Made by a program: the position numbers and the translations under genes. From Candidatus Methanoplasma sp. (GTDB taxonomy: Archaea > Thermoplasmatota > Thermoplasmata > Methanomassiliicoccales > Methanomethylophilaceae), in assembly GCA_031283015.1 (NCBI GenBank), contig JAITCQ010000086.1:1-18856 (forward strand): a DNA stretch of 18,856 nucleotides, given 5' to 3'. This document shows positions 1-7,289 of this stretch, piece by piece (position 1 is the first letter of the stretch; every line of letters begins with the position of its first letter). Under the pieces are notes generated by a model. It was given only the letters and a program-made list of their open reading frames with translations, made no database searches and had not been told where the DNA came from.

Positions 1-112
1 CAGGACCCAGGGGCCGTTCACCCCGTCCATCCTCCCCGCGGAGGAGATGGAGTACACCTCCAGGCCGGAAGTCCTTAAAGAACTGAAGTCGAGGTTCGAG
101 AAGCTTGACTAA
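1..112 (+). CDS. Fructose-1,6-bisphosphate aldolase/phosphatase, C-terminal end (partial)
   Basis: Only the last 36 codons lie in the window, read in the frame starting at base 2 and ending at TAA 110-112. The tail contains GPFTPSILPAEEMEYTS followed by a lysine/glutamate-rich helix ending in FEKLD. From memory, the EEMEYT block followed by a 'PxVLxxLKxRF' helix matches the C-terminus of the archaeal bifunctional FBP aldolase/phosphatase (class V FBPase), the one-enzyme gluconeogenic step that converts triose phosphates to fructose 6-phosphate. The neighbour fits: tpiA starts inside its last codons (8-bp overlap), and TIM supplies the dihydroxyacetone phosphate this enzyme uses. The fragment is short, so the call rests on one motif plus context. 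Confidence 0.65.
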   Translation, partial: RTQGPFTPSILPAEEMEYTSRPEVLKELKSRFEKLD

Positions 113-785
113 GAAGATCACGAGGCCGGTCATCATCGTCAACTTCAAGGCGTACAGCGAAACGGAGGGGGACGGCTCCCTCTTCCTCGCCAAAGCGTGC
201 GAATCGGTGTCGGAGGAGACGGGCATCGTCATATCCGTATGTCCCCCGGCGGTGGACCTGTCACGCATCGCGAAGAATGTTTCGATACCCGTTCTGTCCC
301 AGAACGTGGACCCTTACGCCGCAGGTTCGGCTACCGGCTGGATCACGCCTTCGATGGTGAGAAGATGCTGCGCGGTCGGGACCCTGATAAACCATTCCGA
401 GCACAAGATATCCGGGAGCCTGATAGGGGAGTGCGTCGAACTGTCGAAAGCGGCGGAGCTGGTGACCGTCGTCTGTGCGGATAACGTTCAGTCCGCGGTG
501 CTGGCGGCGGGGTTCCGGCCAGACTTTGTCGCGGTGGAGCCGCCGGAGCTCATCGGAGGGAATGTCTCGGTGACGACGGCTAACCCCGTGATCATAGAGG
601 ATACCGTTGAGGCGGTGAGGAACGTGAACGGCGCCGTATCCGTGCTGTGCGGCGCGGGGGTGAAGACCGGGGACGACGTCAAAACGGCGCTGGACCTCGG
701 CGCGTCCGGAGTGCTTCTGGCGTCCGGGGTCGTCAAAGCGAAGGACCCGAAGGCCGTGCTCTCCGATCTGGTGAAACACCTCTAA
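105..785 (+). CDS. tpiA: Triosephosphate isomerase (archaeal type)
   Basis: This enzyme interconverts dihydroxyacetone phosphate and glyceraldehyde 3-phosphate in the cytosol. The 226-residue length is typical of the short archaeal TIM (about 220-230 aa). Active-site features are all present: Asn13/Lys15 in VNFKAY, His97 in NHSEH, catalytic Glu145 in AVEPPELIGG, and a phosphate-binding CGAG motif near residue 187. The late GASGVLLASGVVKAKDP block is the usual archaeal ending. The start is TTG at 105, since no ATG lies upstream in frame and NFKAY must be near the N-terminus; a GAGGTT Shine-Dalgarno-like sequence at 91-96 lies 8 nt before it. The gene overlaps the preceding FBP aldolase/phosphatase by 8 bp, so the two are probably one gluconeogenic transcript. 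Confidence 0.95.
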   Translation: MTKKITRPVIIVNFKAYSETEGDGSLFLAKACESVSEETGIVISVCPPAVDLSRIAKNVSIPVLSQNVDPYAAGSATGWITPSMVRRCCAVGTLINHSEHKISGSLIGECVELSKAAELVTVVCADNVQSAVLAAGFRPDFVAVEPPELIGGNVSVTTANPVIIEDTVEAVRNVNGAVSVLCGAGVKTGDDVKTALDLGASGVLLASGVVKAKDPKAVLSDLVKHL

Positions 786-809
786 CCGGCTAACCTTAGC
801 ATCCCGTCC

Positions 810-817
810 TTTAATAT
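810..817 (+). promoter_or_regulatory. Putative TATA box for the PLD-like gene (leaderless-type)
   Basis: TTTAATAT lies in a short gap of otherwise GC-rich sequence. Its centre is about 25 bases before ATG 838, the normal archaeal TATA-to-start distance, so transcription would begin at or next to the start codon. Confidence 0.5.
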
Positions 818-820
818 CGC

Positions 821-840
821 CATGCGGGTGGTTCCGCATG
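821..840. repeat. Perfect inverted repeat covering the PLD-like start codon
   Basis: CATGCGG - GTGGTT - CCGCATG: two 7-bp arms and a 6-base spacer. The right arm contains the start codon ATG 838-840. It could be a protein-binding palindrome over the transcription start. If a longer transcript exists, it could also be a hairpin hiding the start codon. Confidence 0.6.
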
Positions 841-2856
841 TCCAAAATAAAGTGTCTTACTCTCATCTCCTTTCTGCTTTTTTCTCCTCTTCTGTTCATC
901 GACGACACCGTTTCCGGGGAAGCGACCGCTGGCGTCCTTCTCTATGAGGTCAACCCCTTCGGGGGTTATGAGGGGGTGTCGATCTTCAACTACGGCCCAT
1001 CAGAGGTGAACCTGAAAGGCTGGTCCATATCCGACGGCGAAGGAACGCTCACCGTCGCAAAGGACATCCGGATCGGATCCGGGTCCAGGCTGACGTTCAT
1101 AAAGGCGATCAGCGCAGACGATTGGTTCTCCGGAAGGGACAATGCCATTACGTTCGGGGACCCGCGGATCGAGAAGAAGGGAAGTTTCATAATCGCGGAC
1201 GCGGGGGACGACCTTTATCTTTACAAAGGGACCGCGCTCATTGACGCCGTCTGCTATGGCGGCAAGGGGACCGAACTGGGCTGGACCGGGGACCCGGCGA
1301 GGCTCTCCTCCGGAAAATACCTCCTGCGCACGGGTCCCGCCGACACCGACACCCTTGCCGACTGGATCGTGACCAAGCCCGGCCTTACCAACAGATCCTT
1401 CGATCCAGATCTGTTCTTCGACGCATCGGTGATCCCTTTCAGCTTCCCTGAGTCTCAGGGCGGCCCGATATTCTCGGCGCTGGAGAAGGCCGAGGATGAA
1501 GTGCTTGTGTCCGCCTATCTCCTGACCAGCGTTGAGCTCACCGCTCTCTTGTGCGCCCTGGCCTCGAAAGGGGTGGCGGTGCGCGTGATGCTGGAGGGAA
1601 GCGTGCTCGGAATGGACCTGAGCGCGGAACTCATGCTTATGAATGCGCTTTCCGAAGCCGGCGGCGAAGTGTGCTTGATCAACGATCCCCGGGCGGGGAA
1701 CTTCGAGAGATATTCGTATTTCCATAACAAGTATGCGGTGATCGATCGGAACACGGTGGTGATCACGTCCGAGAACTGGACCGCGGACAATCTGGGTCCC
1801 GGAGGCAACCGTGGATGGGGGATCATCATCGAAAGCGAAGGGTATGCCGAATATACAAGGAGCATCTTCATAAACGACGCGGACCCGGGATACGGGGACG
1901 TCCGCCCTCTGCTGGAATACCTGTCGGGCTTCCACCCCGAAATAAGGCCTTACTCCGGCGATCTGACATACGCCGGGGTCTCTCCGCCATACGAAACTTG
2001 GGCCTTCGACGCAAGGGTTATGCCGTCCTTCTCTCCGGACAACTCCTGGTCCGCCCTGAGACATTTCATCGACGGCGCCGAGACGAGGGTCTACTCCCAG
2101 CAAATGGACGTCGGAAGCTCCTATCAGACCTTTTCCGACCAGTCCCCTCTGGGATGGATGTACGCCGCGGCGGAAAGGGGTGCGGACGCCAAGATCATCA
2201 TTGACGCTTCTTTCGACTCCGCCCGGGTCAAAAAGATGGCGGATGATATCAACAACACGTCGCAAATAAAGGCCATTTCTAAGAAAGGAGGCGGCGCGTT
2301 CCCGTTGATACACAACAAGGGGGTGATCATCGATGATCTCGTATGGATAGCATCGGTGAATTGGACGGAGAACTCCTTTATGAACAACAGGGAGGCGGCC
2401 GTGGTCATCGACTCGGCGGATGTCGCGGAATTCTTCGCGGATCTGTTCATCACCGATTGGGGCGTCGATAAACCTGCGGAAGAGGAAGAGGAGGAAAAGG
2501 AACTGGAGCTGACCCTTGAGGAATTCGTTCACAATGGGGAGAGCGTCTACGTGTTCATTGTGTCGGGTCCCGAGATATCTTCGTACGAGTGGGACGTTCT
2601 GGGGGACGGAAATATAAGGAGATCGTCCGTTAACCGGGTGATCTGCAGGGACCTTCCCGTCGGTACGTACACAATGAGCGTGAGATTGGACGGCACAGAG
2701 AGATCCGCATATCTTTTGTACGCAATAGAGGAGAAAGAGGGACCGCCGTCGCCGGAGGATACGGAGAACGATCGGCTTTGGATGGCGACCGCGGCCGCCA
2801 TAGCCCTACTGGGAGGGGCGGGGGCGATAATCTTAAAGAGGAACAAAGGCTTTTGA
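838..2856 (+). CDS. Secreted, membrane-anchored phospholipase D-like protein with lamin-tail domain
   Basis: This is a 672-residue exported protein. A signal peptide (about 1-27, LISFLLFSPLLF core) is followed by a lamin-tail-like beta domain (about 32-100, with LLYEVNP and the LKGWSISDGEG block). Two phospholipase D catalytic HKD motifs follow: HNKYAVID (His296, Lys298, Asp303) and HNKGVIID (His492, Lys494, Asp499), each followed by an NWT segment. After an acidic Glu-rich linker (about 547-555) comes a PKD/Ig-like segment (YEWDVLGDG) and a C-terminal membrane helix (about 646-665) with a basic RNKGF end. The family cuts phosphodiester bonds via a phosphohistidine; members act on phospholipids or nucleic acids, and the substrate here cannot be told. 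The catalytic part should face outward. It probably has its own promoter. Confidence 0.85.
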   Translation: MSKIKCLTLISFLLFSPLLFIDDTVSGEATAGVLLYEVNPFGGYEGVSIFNYGPSEVNLKGWSISDGEGTLTVAKDIRIGSGSRLTFIKAISADDWFSGRDNAITFGDPRIEKKGSFIIADAGDDLYLYKGTALIDAVCYGGKGTELGWTGDPARLSSGKYLLRTGPADTDTLADWIVTKPGLTNRSFDPDLFFDASVIPFSFPESQGGPIFSALEKAEDEVLVSAYLLTSVELTALLCALASKGVAVRVMLEGSVLGMDLSAELMLMNALSEAGGEVCLINDPRAGNFERYSYFHNKYAVIDRNTVVITSENWTADNLGPGGNRGWGIIIESEGYAEYTRSIFINDADPGYGDVRPLLEYLSGFHPEIRPYSGDLTYAGVSPPYETWAFDARVMPSFSPDNSWSALRHFIDGAETRVYSQQMDVGSSYQTFSDQSPLGWMYAAAERGADAKIIIDASFDSARVKKMADDINNTSQIKAISKKGGGAFPLIHNKGVIIDDLVWIASVNWTENSFMNNREAAVVIDSADVAEFFADLFITDWGVDKPAEEEEEEKELELTLEEFVHNGESVYVFIVSGPEISSYEWDVLGDGNIRRSSVNRVICRDLPVGTYTMSVRLDGTERSAYLLYAIEEKEGPPSPEDTENDRLWMATAAAIALLGGAGAIILKRNKGF

Positions 2857-2893
2857 GGAATTCTCGATGATGTTTCGGGGGAGGTCTAAGGAG

Positions 2894-2902
2894 AAATAAT
2901 AA
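2894..2902 (+). promoter_or_regulatory. Putative TATA box for the GNAT gene
   Basis: AAATAATAA stands out in a GC-rich gap, about 25 bases before GTG 2922 / ATG 2925. This implies a leaderless or nearly leaderless transcript. Confidence 0.45.
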
Positions 2903-2924
2903 CCCCCGGCGCCATTCAGGAGTG

Positions 2925-3374
2925 ATGTTCGTAAGGCAGATGCTTTTTTCCGATGTCGACAGGGTGTACGAGATTGTCTGCAGATCGCTGGAAGAGGGGT
3001 ATCTAAGAGAGGTATTCCTCTATTTCATCGGCGGGTGGCCGTCGGGGCAGTTGGTGGCAGTGAACGAGTTCGGGCAGGTCGTGGGGTTCTTGTCGGGGGC
3101 GAGACTTGATCAGGACAAAGCATCGGTGCCGCTCTTCGCGGTGGACCCGGCATACAGGAAGAAGGGTGTGGGGACCAGGCTGATGGAGGAGTTCAGTCTG
3201 CAGGTCCTGATGGATGGAATGCAGTATATACAGCTAGAAGTAAAGGACACGAACGCCGGCGCGATAGCTTTCTACAAAAAGGCCGGATTCTACCCCGTGG
3301 CGTATCTTGACGGGTTCTACAACGGCGGCGGGAACGCCGTCAGGATGGTGCGTTCCGCGCAGGGGAACTCGTGA
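2925..3374 (+). CDS. GNAT-family N-acetyltransferase (RimI-like)
   Basis: A 149-residue single-domain acetyl-CoA-dependent acetyltransferase. The acetyl-CoA pyrophosphate loop (motif A) is clear: FAVDPAYRKKGVGTRLM, residues 71-87, with RKKGVG as the R-x-x-G-x-G core. Motif B follows as LEVKDTNAGAIAFYKKAGF (104-122), which is characteristic of RimI-like protein N-terminal acetyltransferases; the substrate is not provable from sequence. GTG 2922, immediately before ATG 2925, is an equally possible start adding one residue. The stop codon (3372-3374) directly abuts the stop of the convergent minus-strand gene, leaving no intergenic base. Confidence 0.85.
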   Translation: MFVRQMLFSDVDRVYEIVCRSLEEGYLREVFLYFIGGWPSGQLVAVNEFGQVVGFLSGARLDQDKASVPLFAVDPAYRKKGVGTRLMEEFSLQVLMDGMQYIQLEVKDTNAGAIAFYKKAGFYPVAYLDGFYNGGGNAVRMVRSAQGNS

Positions 3375-3698
3375 TCATTTCATATCGTCGATCGATTCCA
3401 GGAACGTCTGCGTTTTGAAACCGCCGCGCTCCGCGGCCTTCTCGTCCTTGTGATACTCAAGCTCTTTCTGCCCGCGACCGATGACATCGGATATGGAGCA
3501 GATCACTTGCATGATGTCCGCCAGCTCCTCGATGCCCCCTGACTCCAGATACTCCGCGACCTCTTCCAGCAGTTTTTCGTTGAGCGCCTTCAGGAACTCG
3601 TCGTCCTCCAGTATCCGGAAGTTGGGCATCTCCCCGTTCTCCAATATGATGCTTGGGACCTTGTCCCTGACCAGCTTGTTAACCTCTCTGACGGCCAT
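3375..3698 (-). CDS. MazG-like / phosphoribosyl-ATP pyrophosphohydrolase-like protein
   Basis: A 107-residue all-alpha NTP pyrophosphohydrolase-type protein. It has the 'NKLVRDKVPSII' opening common to a family annotated as phosphoribosyl-ATP pyrophosphohydrolase-like. The metal-binding acidic motifs are E45-E46-x-x-E49 (LLEEVAEYL) and E57-E58-x-x-D61 (EELADIMQ). Such enzymes hydrolyse nucleoside triphosphates to monophosphate and pyrophosphate, often as house-cleaning enzymes; the true substrate is unknown. No histidine biosynthesis gene is nearby, so HisE itself is unlikely. I chose ATG 3698 because the family begins close to the NKLVRDKVP block; an upstream in-frame start at 3803 would add an unconvincing 35 residues overlapping the divergent gene. 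It converges with the GNAT gene. Confidence 0.8.
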   Translation of the reverse strand: MAVREVNKLVRDKVPSIILENGEMPNFRILEDDEFLKALNEKLLEEVAEYLESGGIEELADIMQVICSISDVIGRGQKELEYHKDEKAAERGGFKTQTFLESIDDMK

Positions 3699-3782
3699 GA
3701 GCGTATAACCGCACGGAGTTTGAAAAATGTTTCCTCGCCGGGCGCCCGTATCGTGTCTGGAAACGGTGTTTCGGAGGCTCTG

Positions 3783-5180
3783 ATGAAAAGAATAATATTC
3801 CAAAAAACCTTTATGGGGCCGATGGGTATGCTTAACGATACATTTAAAGAACTGTTGGACCTGCTGAACAGGTCGAATGCCGGAGATCCGAAAGCGCTGA
3901 ACGGCCTCGGCCTTATGTGCGAGAACGGGAAGACCGTGGAGCAGGATTACAAAGAGGCCGTGAGATTATACAAGCTCTCCGCGGACAAAGGGTTCGCCGA
4001 CGCTCAGAACAACCTCGGCCTCATGTATGCGAAAGGAAGAGGAGTGGAGCAGGACCAGAGGGAAGCTCTGAATCTGTTCAAACTCGCCGCCACCAAAGGG
4101 AGCGCCAGTGCGCAGGCCAACCTCGGATACATGTATGCGTGGGGAAAAGGCGTGGAGGCCGATCACAATGAGGCGGTCAGGCTGTACAAGCTTGCGGCGG
4201 ACCAGGGACTCGCGAGAGCGCAGGCCAATCTTGGTTTCATGTATTTTGAAGGAAGAGGCGTGAACCGCGACTACAAGGAAGCGGTCAGGCTGTACAAGCT
4301 TGCGGCGGATCAAGGCAACGTCAGGGCGCAGGCCAACCTCGGATACATGTATGCGTGGGGAAAAGGCGTGGAGGCCGATCACAATGAGGCGGTCAGGCTG
4401 TACAAGCTTGCGGCGGACCAGGGCAGCGCCGACGCGCAGGCCAACCTCGGTTTCATGTACGCGCGGGGAAACGGCGTGAAACAGGATTACAAGGAAGCCG
4501 TCAGGCTGTACAAGCTCGCGGCGGAGCAGGGCAACGCCCGGGCGCAGGCCAACCTCGGTTTCATGTACTTCGAAGGAAAAGGCGTGGATCAGGATAACAA
4601 AGAGGCCGTCAGGCTTTACAGGCTCGCCGCCGACCAGGGGGACGCGCTGGCACAGACCGATCTCGGCTACAGATACGAGACCGGGAAGGGCGTGGATCAG
4701 GATTATAAAGAAGCGTTCAGGCTGTACAAGCTTGCGGCGGAGCAGGGCGTCCCCATCGCCCAATACAAGACCGGCCACATGTACGAGAGGGTCCTGTTCG
4801 AGAAAGATTACGCAGAGGCCGCAAAGTGGTACGAGCTGGCGGCGAAACAGAACGAATCGCAGGCGCAGTACCGTTTGGGCATATTCTACAAAGAAGGAAG
4901 GACCGGGGTCGCCACAGACTACGTCAAAGCAAAAGAACTGCTGGAATCTGCGGCTAAAACGTACGAGGTCGACGCGCATGCGCTCGACTCCCTGTATGAA
5001 CTGGGAGAGATGTACGAAAAAGGAATGGGCATGGACAAGAACATGGTCCTTGCCTACAAGTATTACGCCGTGGCGGCCAAAAGGGAGCACCTTAGGGCGG
5101 TCAGGAAGATAGAGGGGCAGCCGTTCAAGATCTCTGAGATCCTTGAGCTGGCGGGGGAGAACATCCAGTTCCAGAAGTGA
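3783..5180 (+). CDS. Sel1-like repeat protein
   Basis: A soluble helical repeat protein made almost entirely of about eleven Sel1-like (TPR-related) repeats of roughly 36 residues. The recurring pattern is 'AQANLGxMYxxGxGVxxDxxEAVRLYKLAADQGxx'. Sel1 repeats form a superhelical scaffold for protein-protein contacts, and no catalytic domain is present. No signal peptide or membrane segment is seen, so it is probably cytosolic. Start choice: ATG 3783 has a GGAGG Shine-Dalgarno at 3773-3777 (5-nt spacing). ATG 3822 or 3828 are real alternatives, because an AATAATATT box (3791-3799) lies one TATA distance before them and the repeat architecture begins only after residue 25. Repeats in the middle are nearly identical at the DNA level, suggesting recent repeat expansion. 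Confidence 0.88.
   Translation: MKRIIFQKTFMGPMGMLNDTFKELLDLLNRSNAGDPKALNGLGLMCENGKTVEQDYKEAVRLYKLSADKGFADAQNNLGLMYAKGRGVEQDQREALNLFKLAATKGSASAQANLGYMYAWGKGVEADHNEAVRLYKLAADQGLARAQANLGFMYFEGRGVNRDYKEAVRLYKLAADQGNVRAQANLGYMYAWGKGVEADHNEAVRLYKLAADQGSADAQANLGFMYARGNGVKQDYKEAVRLYKLAAEQGNARAQANLGFMYFEGKGVDQDNKEAVRLYRLAADQGDALAQTDLGYRYETGKGVDQDYKEAFRLYKLAAEQGVPIAQYKTGHMYERVLFEKDYAEAAKWYELAAKQNESQAQYRLGIFYKEGRTGVATDYVKAKELLESAAKTYEVDAHALDSLYELGEMYEKGMGMDKNMVLAYKYYAVAAKREHLRAVRKIEGQPFKISEILELAGENIQFQK
4110..4423 (+). repeat. 98-bp perfect direct repeat inside the Sel1 gene
   Basis: Bases 4110-4207 and 4326-4423 are identical by direct comparison and are offset by exactly 216 bp, i.e. two 108-bp (36-codon) Sel1 units. 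Silent positions are conserved too. That points to recent unit duplication or gene conversion rather than protein-level selection alone. Confidence 0.9.
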
Positions 5181-5274
5181 CGAAGGCCGTCTTCTTCGGG
5201 ACATGGGGGAGTGTCCGCTCCGCACGGTCTGAGAGGAGCTTCGGCGCTGAAGAACGGTGCGGAACGCCCAGTGC

Positions 5275-5286
5275 CATAAAGTATTT
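5275..5286 (+). promoter_or_regulatory. Putative TATA region for the coiled-coil/nitrilase unit
   Basis: CATAAAGTATTT is the most AT-rich stretch of the 159-bp gap after the Sel1 gene. It would place the transcript start near 5305-5310, leaving a leader of about 30 bases with a GAGAGGT ribosome-binding sequence (5326-5332) 7 nt before ATG 5340. Nothing else convincing is seen in this gap. Confidence 0.4.
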
Positions 5287-5339
5287 CACGGGGGGATGCC
5301 TCTTCTGCGCAGCGAAAGAGATAATGAGAGGTAGAGAGA

Positions 5340-5660
5340 ATGGGATTCTTTGACGACCTGACATCCGGGATCAGCAGCGCCACAAGCAAAGGCAAGGAGA
5401 AGCTGGACGAAGCCAACTATAATTCGAAGATCGAAAGCAGGAAGCGGGAAATAAATAAGGTCGAGCAGGAGATCGGGAAGATTCTGTACGAAGCGTATAA
5501 GGACGGCGCCGAGTTCGATCTCGTTTCCGAGCATTTCGTAAAGATCGACGACCTGATGAAAGAGATCGAAACGATCGAGGCAGAGAAGAAGAAGAACGCC
5601 GAGATGGCGGAAGAAGAACGCAGGCGCATACGCGAAGGCGGCTCCCGACCCCAAACATGA
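5340..5660 (+). CDS. Small coiled-coil protein (unknown function)
   Basis: A 106-residue, highly charged, helical protein. The N-terminus MGFFDDLTSGISSA resembles the opening of small 'MGFFDxL...' proteins in which a coiled coil precedes a C-terminal zinc ribbon. Here residues about 20-100 are coiled coil, rich in Glu/Lys/Arg (IESRKREINKVEQEIGKIL and the AEKKKNAEMAEEERRR run), and the protein stops without any zinc ribbon or cysteine. There is no signal peptide or membrane segment. ATG 5340 is preceded by GAGAGGT at 7-nt spacing. Its TGA overlaps the ATG of the next gene (ATGA, 5657-5660), so it is translationally coupled to the nitrilase-family enzyme. The function is not known. Confidence 0.8.
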   Translation: MGFFDDLTSGISSATSKGKEKLDEANYNSKIESRKREINKVEQEIGKILYEAYKDGAEFDLVSEHFVKIDDLMKEIETIEAEKKKNAEMAEEERRRIREGGSRPQT

Positions 5661-6457
5661 AAGACATTGTGTTATCCCTGGCACAGATGCGTTCCGTCGC
5701 CGGAGATGTCCGAGGCAATTTTGAGCGGATGAGGCTTCTCGCAGAAAGCGTCCGGCATTGTTCGGACATCATCTGTTTTCCCGAGGCCTGTCTCACCGGT
5801 TACGAGACGAACGACCCCGAACCGTTCTGCATCAGCACGGGCGACGCCTGCATCAGCGACGTGTCAGGACTCTCCAAAGAGTATGGGCTGAACATTGTGT
5901 TCGGGTTCATGGAGAAGCACGGATCGGACCTGCATATCTCTCAGGCCCTTTCAGACCGCAGCGGTGAGATCAGAATATATCGGAAGACGCATTTGGGCAG
6001 GAAAGAGCGAAAGAAGTTCATTCCCGGGAACAGCGTTCCCGTCTTTGAACTTCCCGAGGGCCGCGTGGGTGTTCAGTTATGCTGGGAATCCCATTTCCCC
6101 GATATTTCCACGAAGATGAGGAAAGAAGGCGCAGAGCTCATCCTGATATCGTACGCATCACCTTTGCCGCCCATCAGACGGAGGGATACCTGGATGAGGC
6201 ACCTCCCGGCGCGGGCCTATGACAACGGGATCTTTATCGGTGCGGTGAACGCGATTGGCGATAACGGTGCAGGAGTGGTCTTCGGAGGAGGTATAATGGC
6301 CTTCGACCCCAAGGGCAGCAATATCGCCGAGCATTTCGGCAGAGAGGACCATGTTGTCACGGTGAAGCTTCGTTCCGCTCTCATTGACCGCCTGGGTACG
6401 GACGAGGATATGGGGAACACAGATTATTTCCTTTACAGGCGAGAGGACCTTTACTGA
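5657..6457 (+). CDS. Carbon-nitrogen hydrolase (nitrilase superfamily)
   Basis: A 266-residue amidohydrolase of the nitrilase fold. The catalytic Glu-Lys-Cys triad is visible as Glu43 (CFPEACLTGY), Lys110 (IYRKTHLG) and Cys142 (GVQLCWESHFPD). The family hydrolyses C-N bonds of amides, carbamoyl compounds or nitriles, and the length fits a stand-alone hydrolase with no added NAD synthetase or acyltransferase domain. The substrate is undetermined; omega-amidase-, carbamoylputrescine- or deaminated-glutathione-like activities are all possible. It is cytosolic, with no signal peptide. It overlaps the preceding coiled-coil gene by 4 bp and ends 33 bp before the end of the convergent ABC ATPase gene. 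Confidence 0.88.
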   Translation: MKDIVLSLAQMRSVAGDVRGNFERMRLLAESVRHCSDIICFPEACLTGYETNDPEPFCISTGDACISDVSGLSKEYGLNIVFGFMEKHGSDLHISQALSDRSGEIRIYRKTHLGRKERKKFIPGNSVPVFELPEGRVGVQLCWESHFPDISTKMRKEGAELILISYASPLPPIRRRDTWMRHLPARAYDNGIFIGAVNAIGDNGAGVVFGGGIMAFDPKGSNIAEHFGREDHVVTVKLRSALIDRLGTDEDMGNTDYFLYRREDLY

Positions 6458-6490
6458 CCGGCCGTGGCAAGGACGACTCGCTGGAACCGG

Positions 6491-7285
6491 TCAATCGTCG
6501 GCGGCGTCTCCGCATTTCCCGATTAGCAGCACGTTGAGTCCGAACCTGTCGTCCTCCGACACTTCGGTCTCTATGTAAAATGTTTCTTTCAGATTCTCCG
6601 GTATCATTACCTTCAGTGTCTCTCCGATCTTGTGTATCCTTTTGTTCTGCATTATGACTATCCTGTCGCAATATCTCGCGGCCAAAACTATGTCGTGTGT
6701 CACGATCAACACTAAGATGTTCTTTTCTTCGGCAAGTTTGTTTATCAGTTCCAGAAGATCGAACTGGTGGTTGATGTCCAAGTGCAGAGTGGGTTCGTCA
6801 AGCAGCAGTATCTCCGGCTCCTGGGCAAGCGAGCGGGCGATCATCACCCTTCTTCTTTCCCCGCCGCTCAGTTCGTTCACGGGCCTGTCCGCGAACTTCA
6901 GCGTGCCGGTGTCCTTCATAGCTTGGAACACGGCCTTTGCGTCATCGTCCTCCTTTCTTCCCTCGTCCTCCAGCCTGGGATACCTTCCCATCATCACCGT
7001 GTCGTAGACGGAGAAGGGAAAGGAGATGCTTGTGGTCTGAGTGACGAACGCGATCTTCTTAGCTATGTCCTTTCTGGACATTTCCGAAATGGAGCGACCG
7101 TCCACGGTGACGGACCCGGCGCCGGGCTTCAGAGTCGAATTGATGCATTTGAGCAGTGTAGTCTTCCCGCATCCGTTCTGGCCGATGATGCCGATGACCT
7201 CGCCCCTTTTTGCCGTGAGGTCCACGCTGCAGAGGACGTCCCTCTTGTCATAAGAGAAACTCAGGTCTTTGATCTCCAGGTCCAT
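6491..7285 (-). CDS. ABC transporter ATP-binding protein (FecE/BtuD type)
   Basis: A 264-residue cytoplasmic ATPase subunit of an iron-siderophore/heme/corrinoid-class importer. Visible motifs: Walker A GQNGCGKT (35-42), Q-loop Gln83, signature LSGGE (139-143), Walker B with catalytic Glu in ILLLDEP (159-164), D-loop LHLD, and H-loop His197 (VTHD). The full motif set implies an active ATPase. It follows the permease gene with only a 4-bp gap and pairs with it and with the substrate-binding protein gene further upstream. The family transports ferric chelates, heme, cobalamin or cobinamide. The neighbouring corrin genes and the shared operator argue for a corrinoid or tetrapyrrole-metal substrate, but this is inference. 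Confidence 0.93.
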   Translation of the reverse strand: MDLEIKDLSFSYDKRDVLCSVDLTAKRGEVIGIIGQNGCGKTTLLKCINSTLKPGAGSVTVDGRSISEMSRKDIAKKIAFVTQTTSISFPFSVYDTVMMGRYPRLEDEGRKEDDDAKAVFQAMKDTGTLKFADRPVNELSGGERRRVMIARSLAQEPEILLLDEPTLHLDINHQFDLLELINKLAEEKNILVLIVTHDIVLAARYCDRIVIMQNKRIHKIGETLKVMIPENLKETFYIETEVSEDDRFGLNVLLIGKCGDAADD

Positions 7286-7289
7286 TTTA

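Noticed and set aside
1000..2532. Long open frame antisense to the PLD-like gene
   Set aside because: It is a shadow frame in GC-rich DNA: no domain, Arg/His-rich composition, no promoter. The opposite frame encodes clear domains.
3720..3782. Longer Sel1 protein start at 3720
   Set aside because: It overlaps the divergent promoter, has no ribosome-binding site, and adds sequence outside the repeat architecture.
5181..5198. CGAAG...CTTCG stem after the Sel1 gene as a terminator
   Set aside because: Only 5 bp with an 8-base loop and no T-tract; indistinguishable from chance.
3966..5225. 419-codon open frame antisense to the Sel1 gene
   Set aside because: Its periodic protein is a reflection of the Sel1 DNA repeats on the other strand; the forward frame has the conserved family motif.
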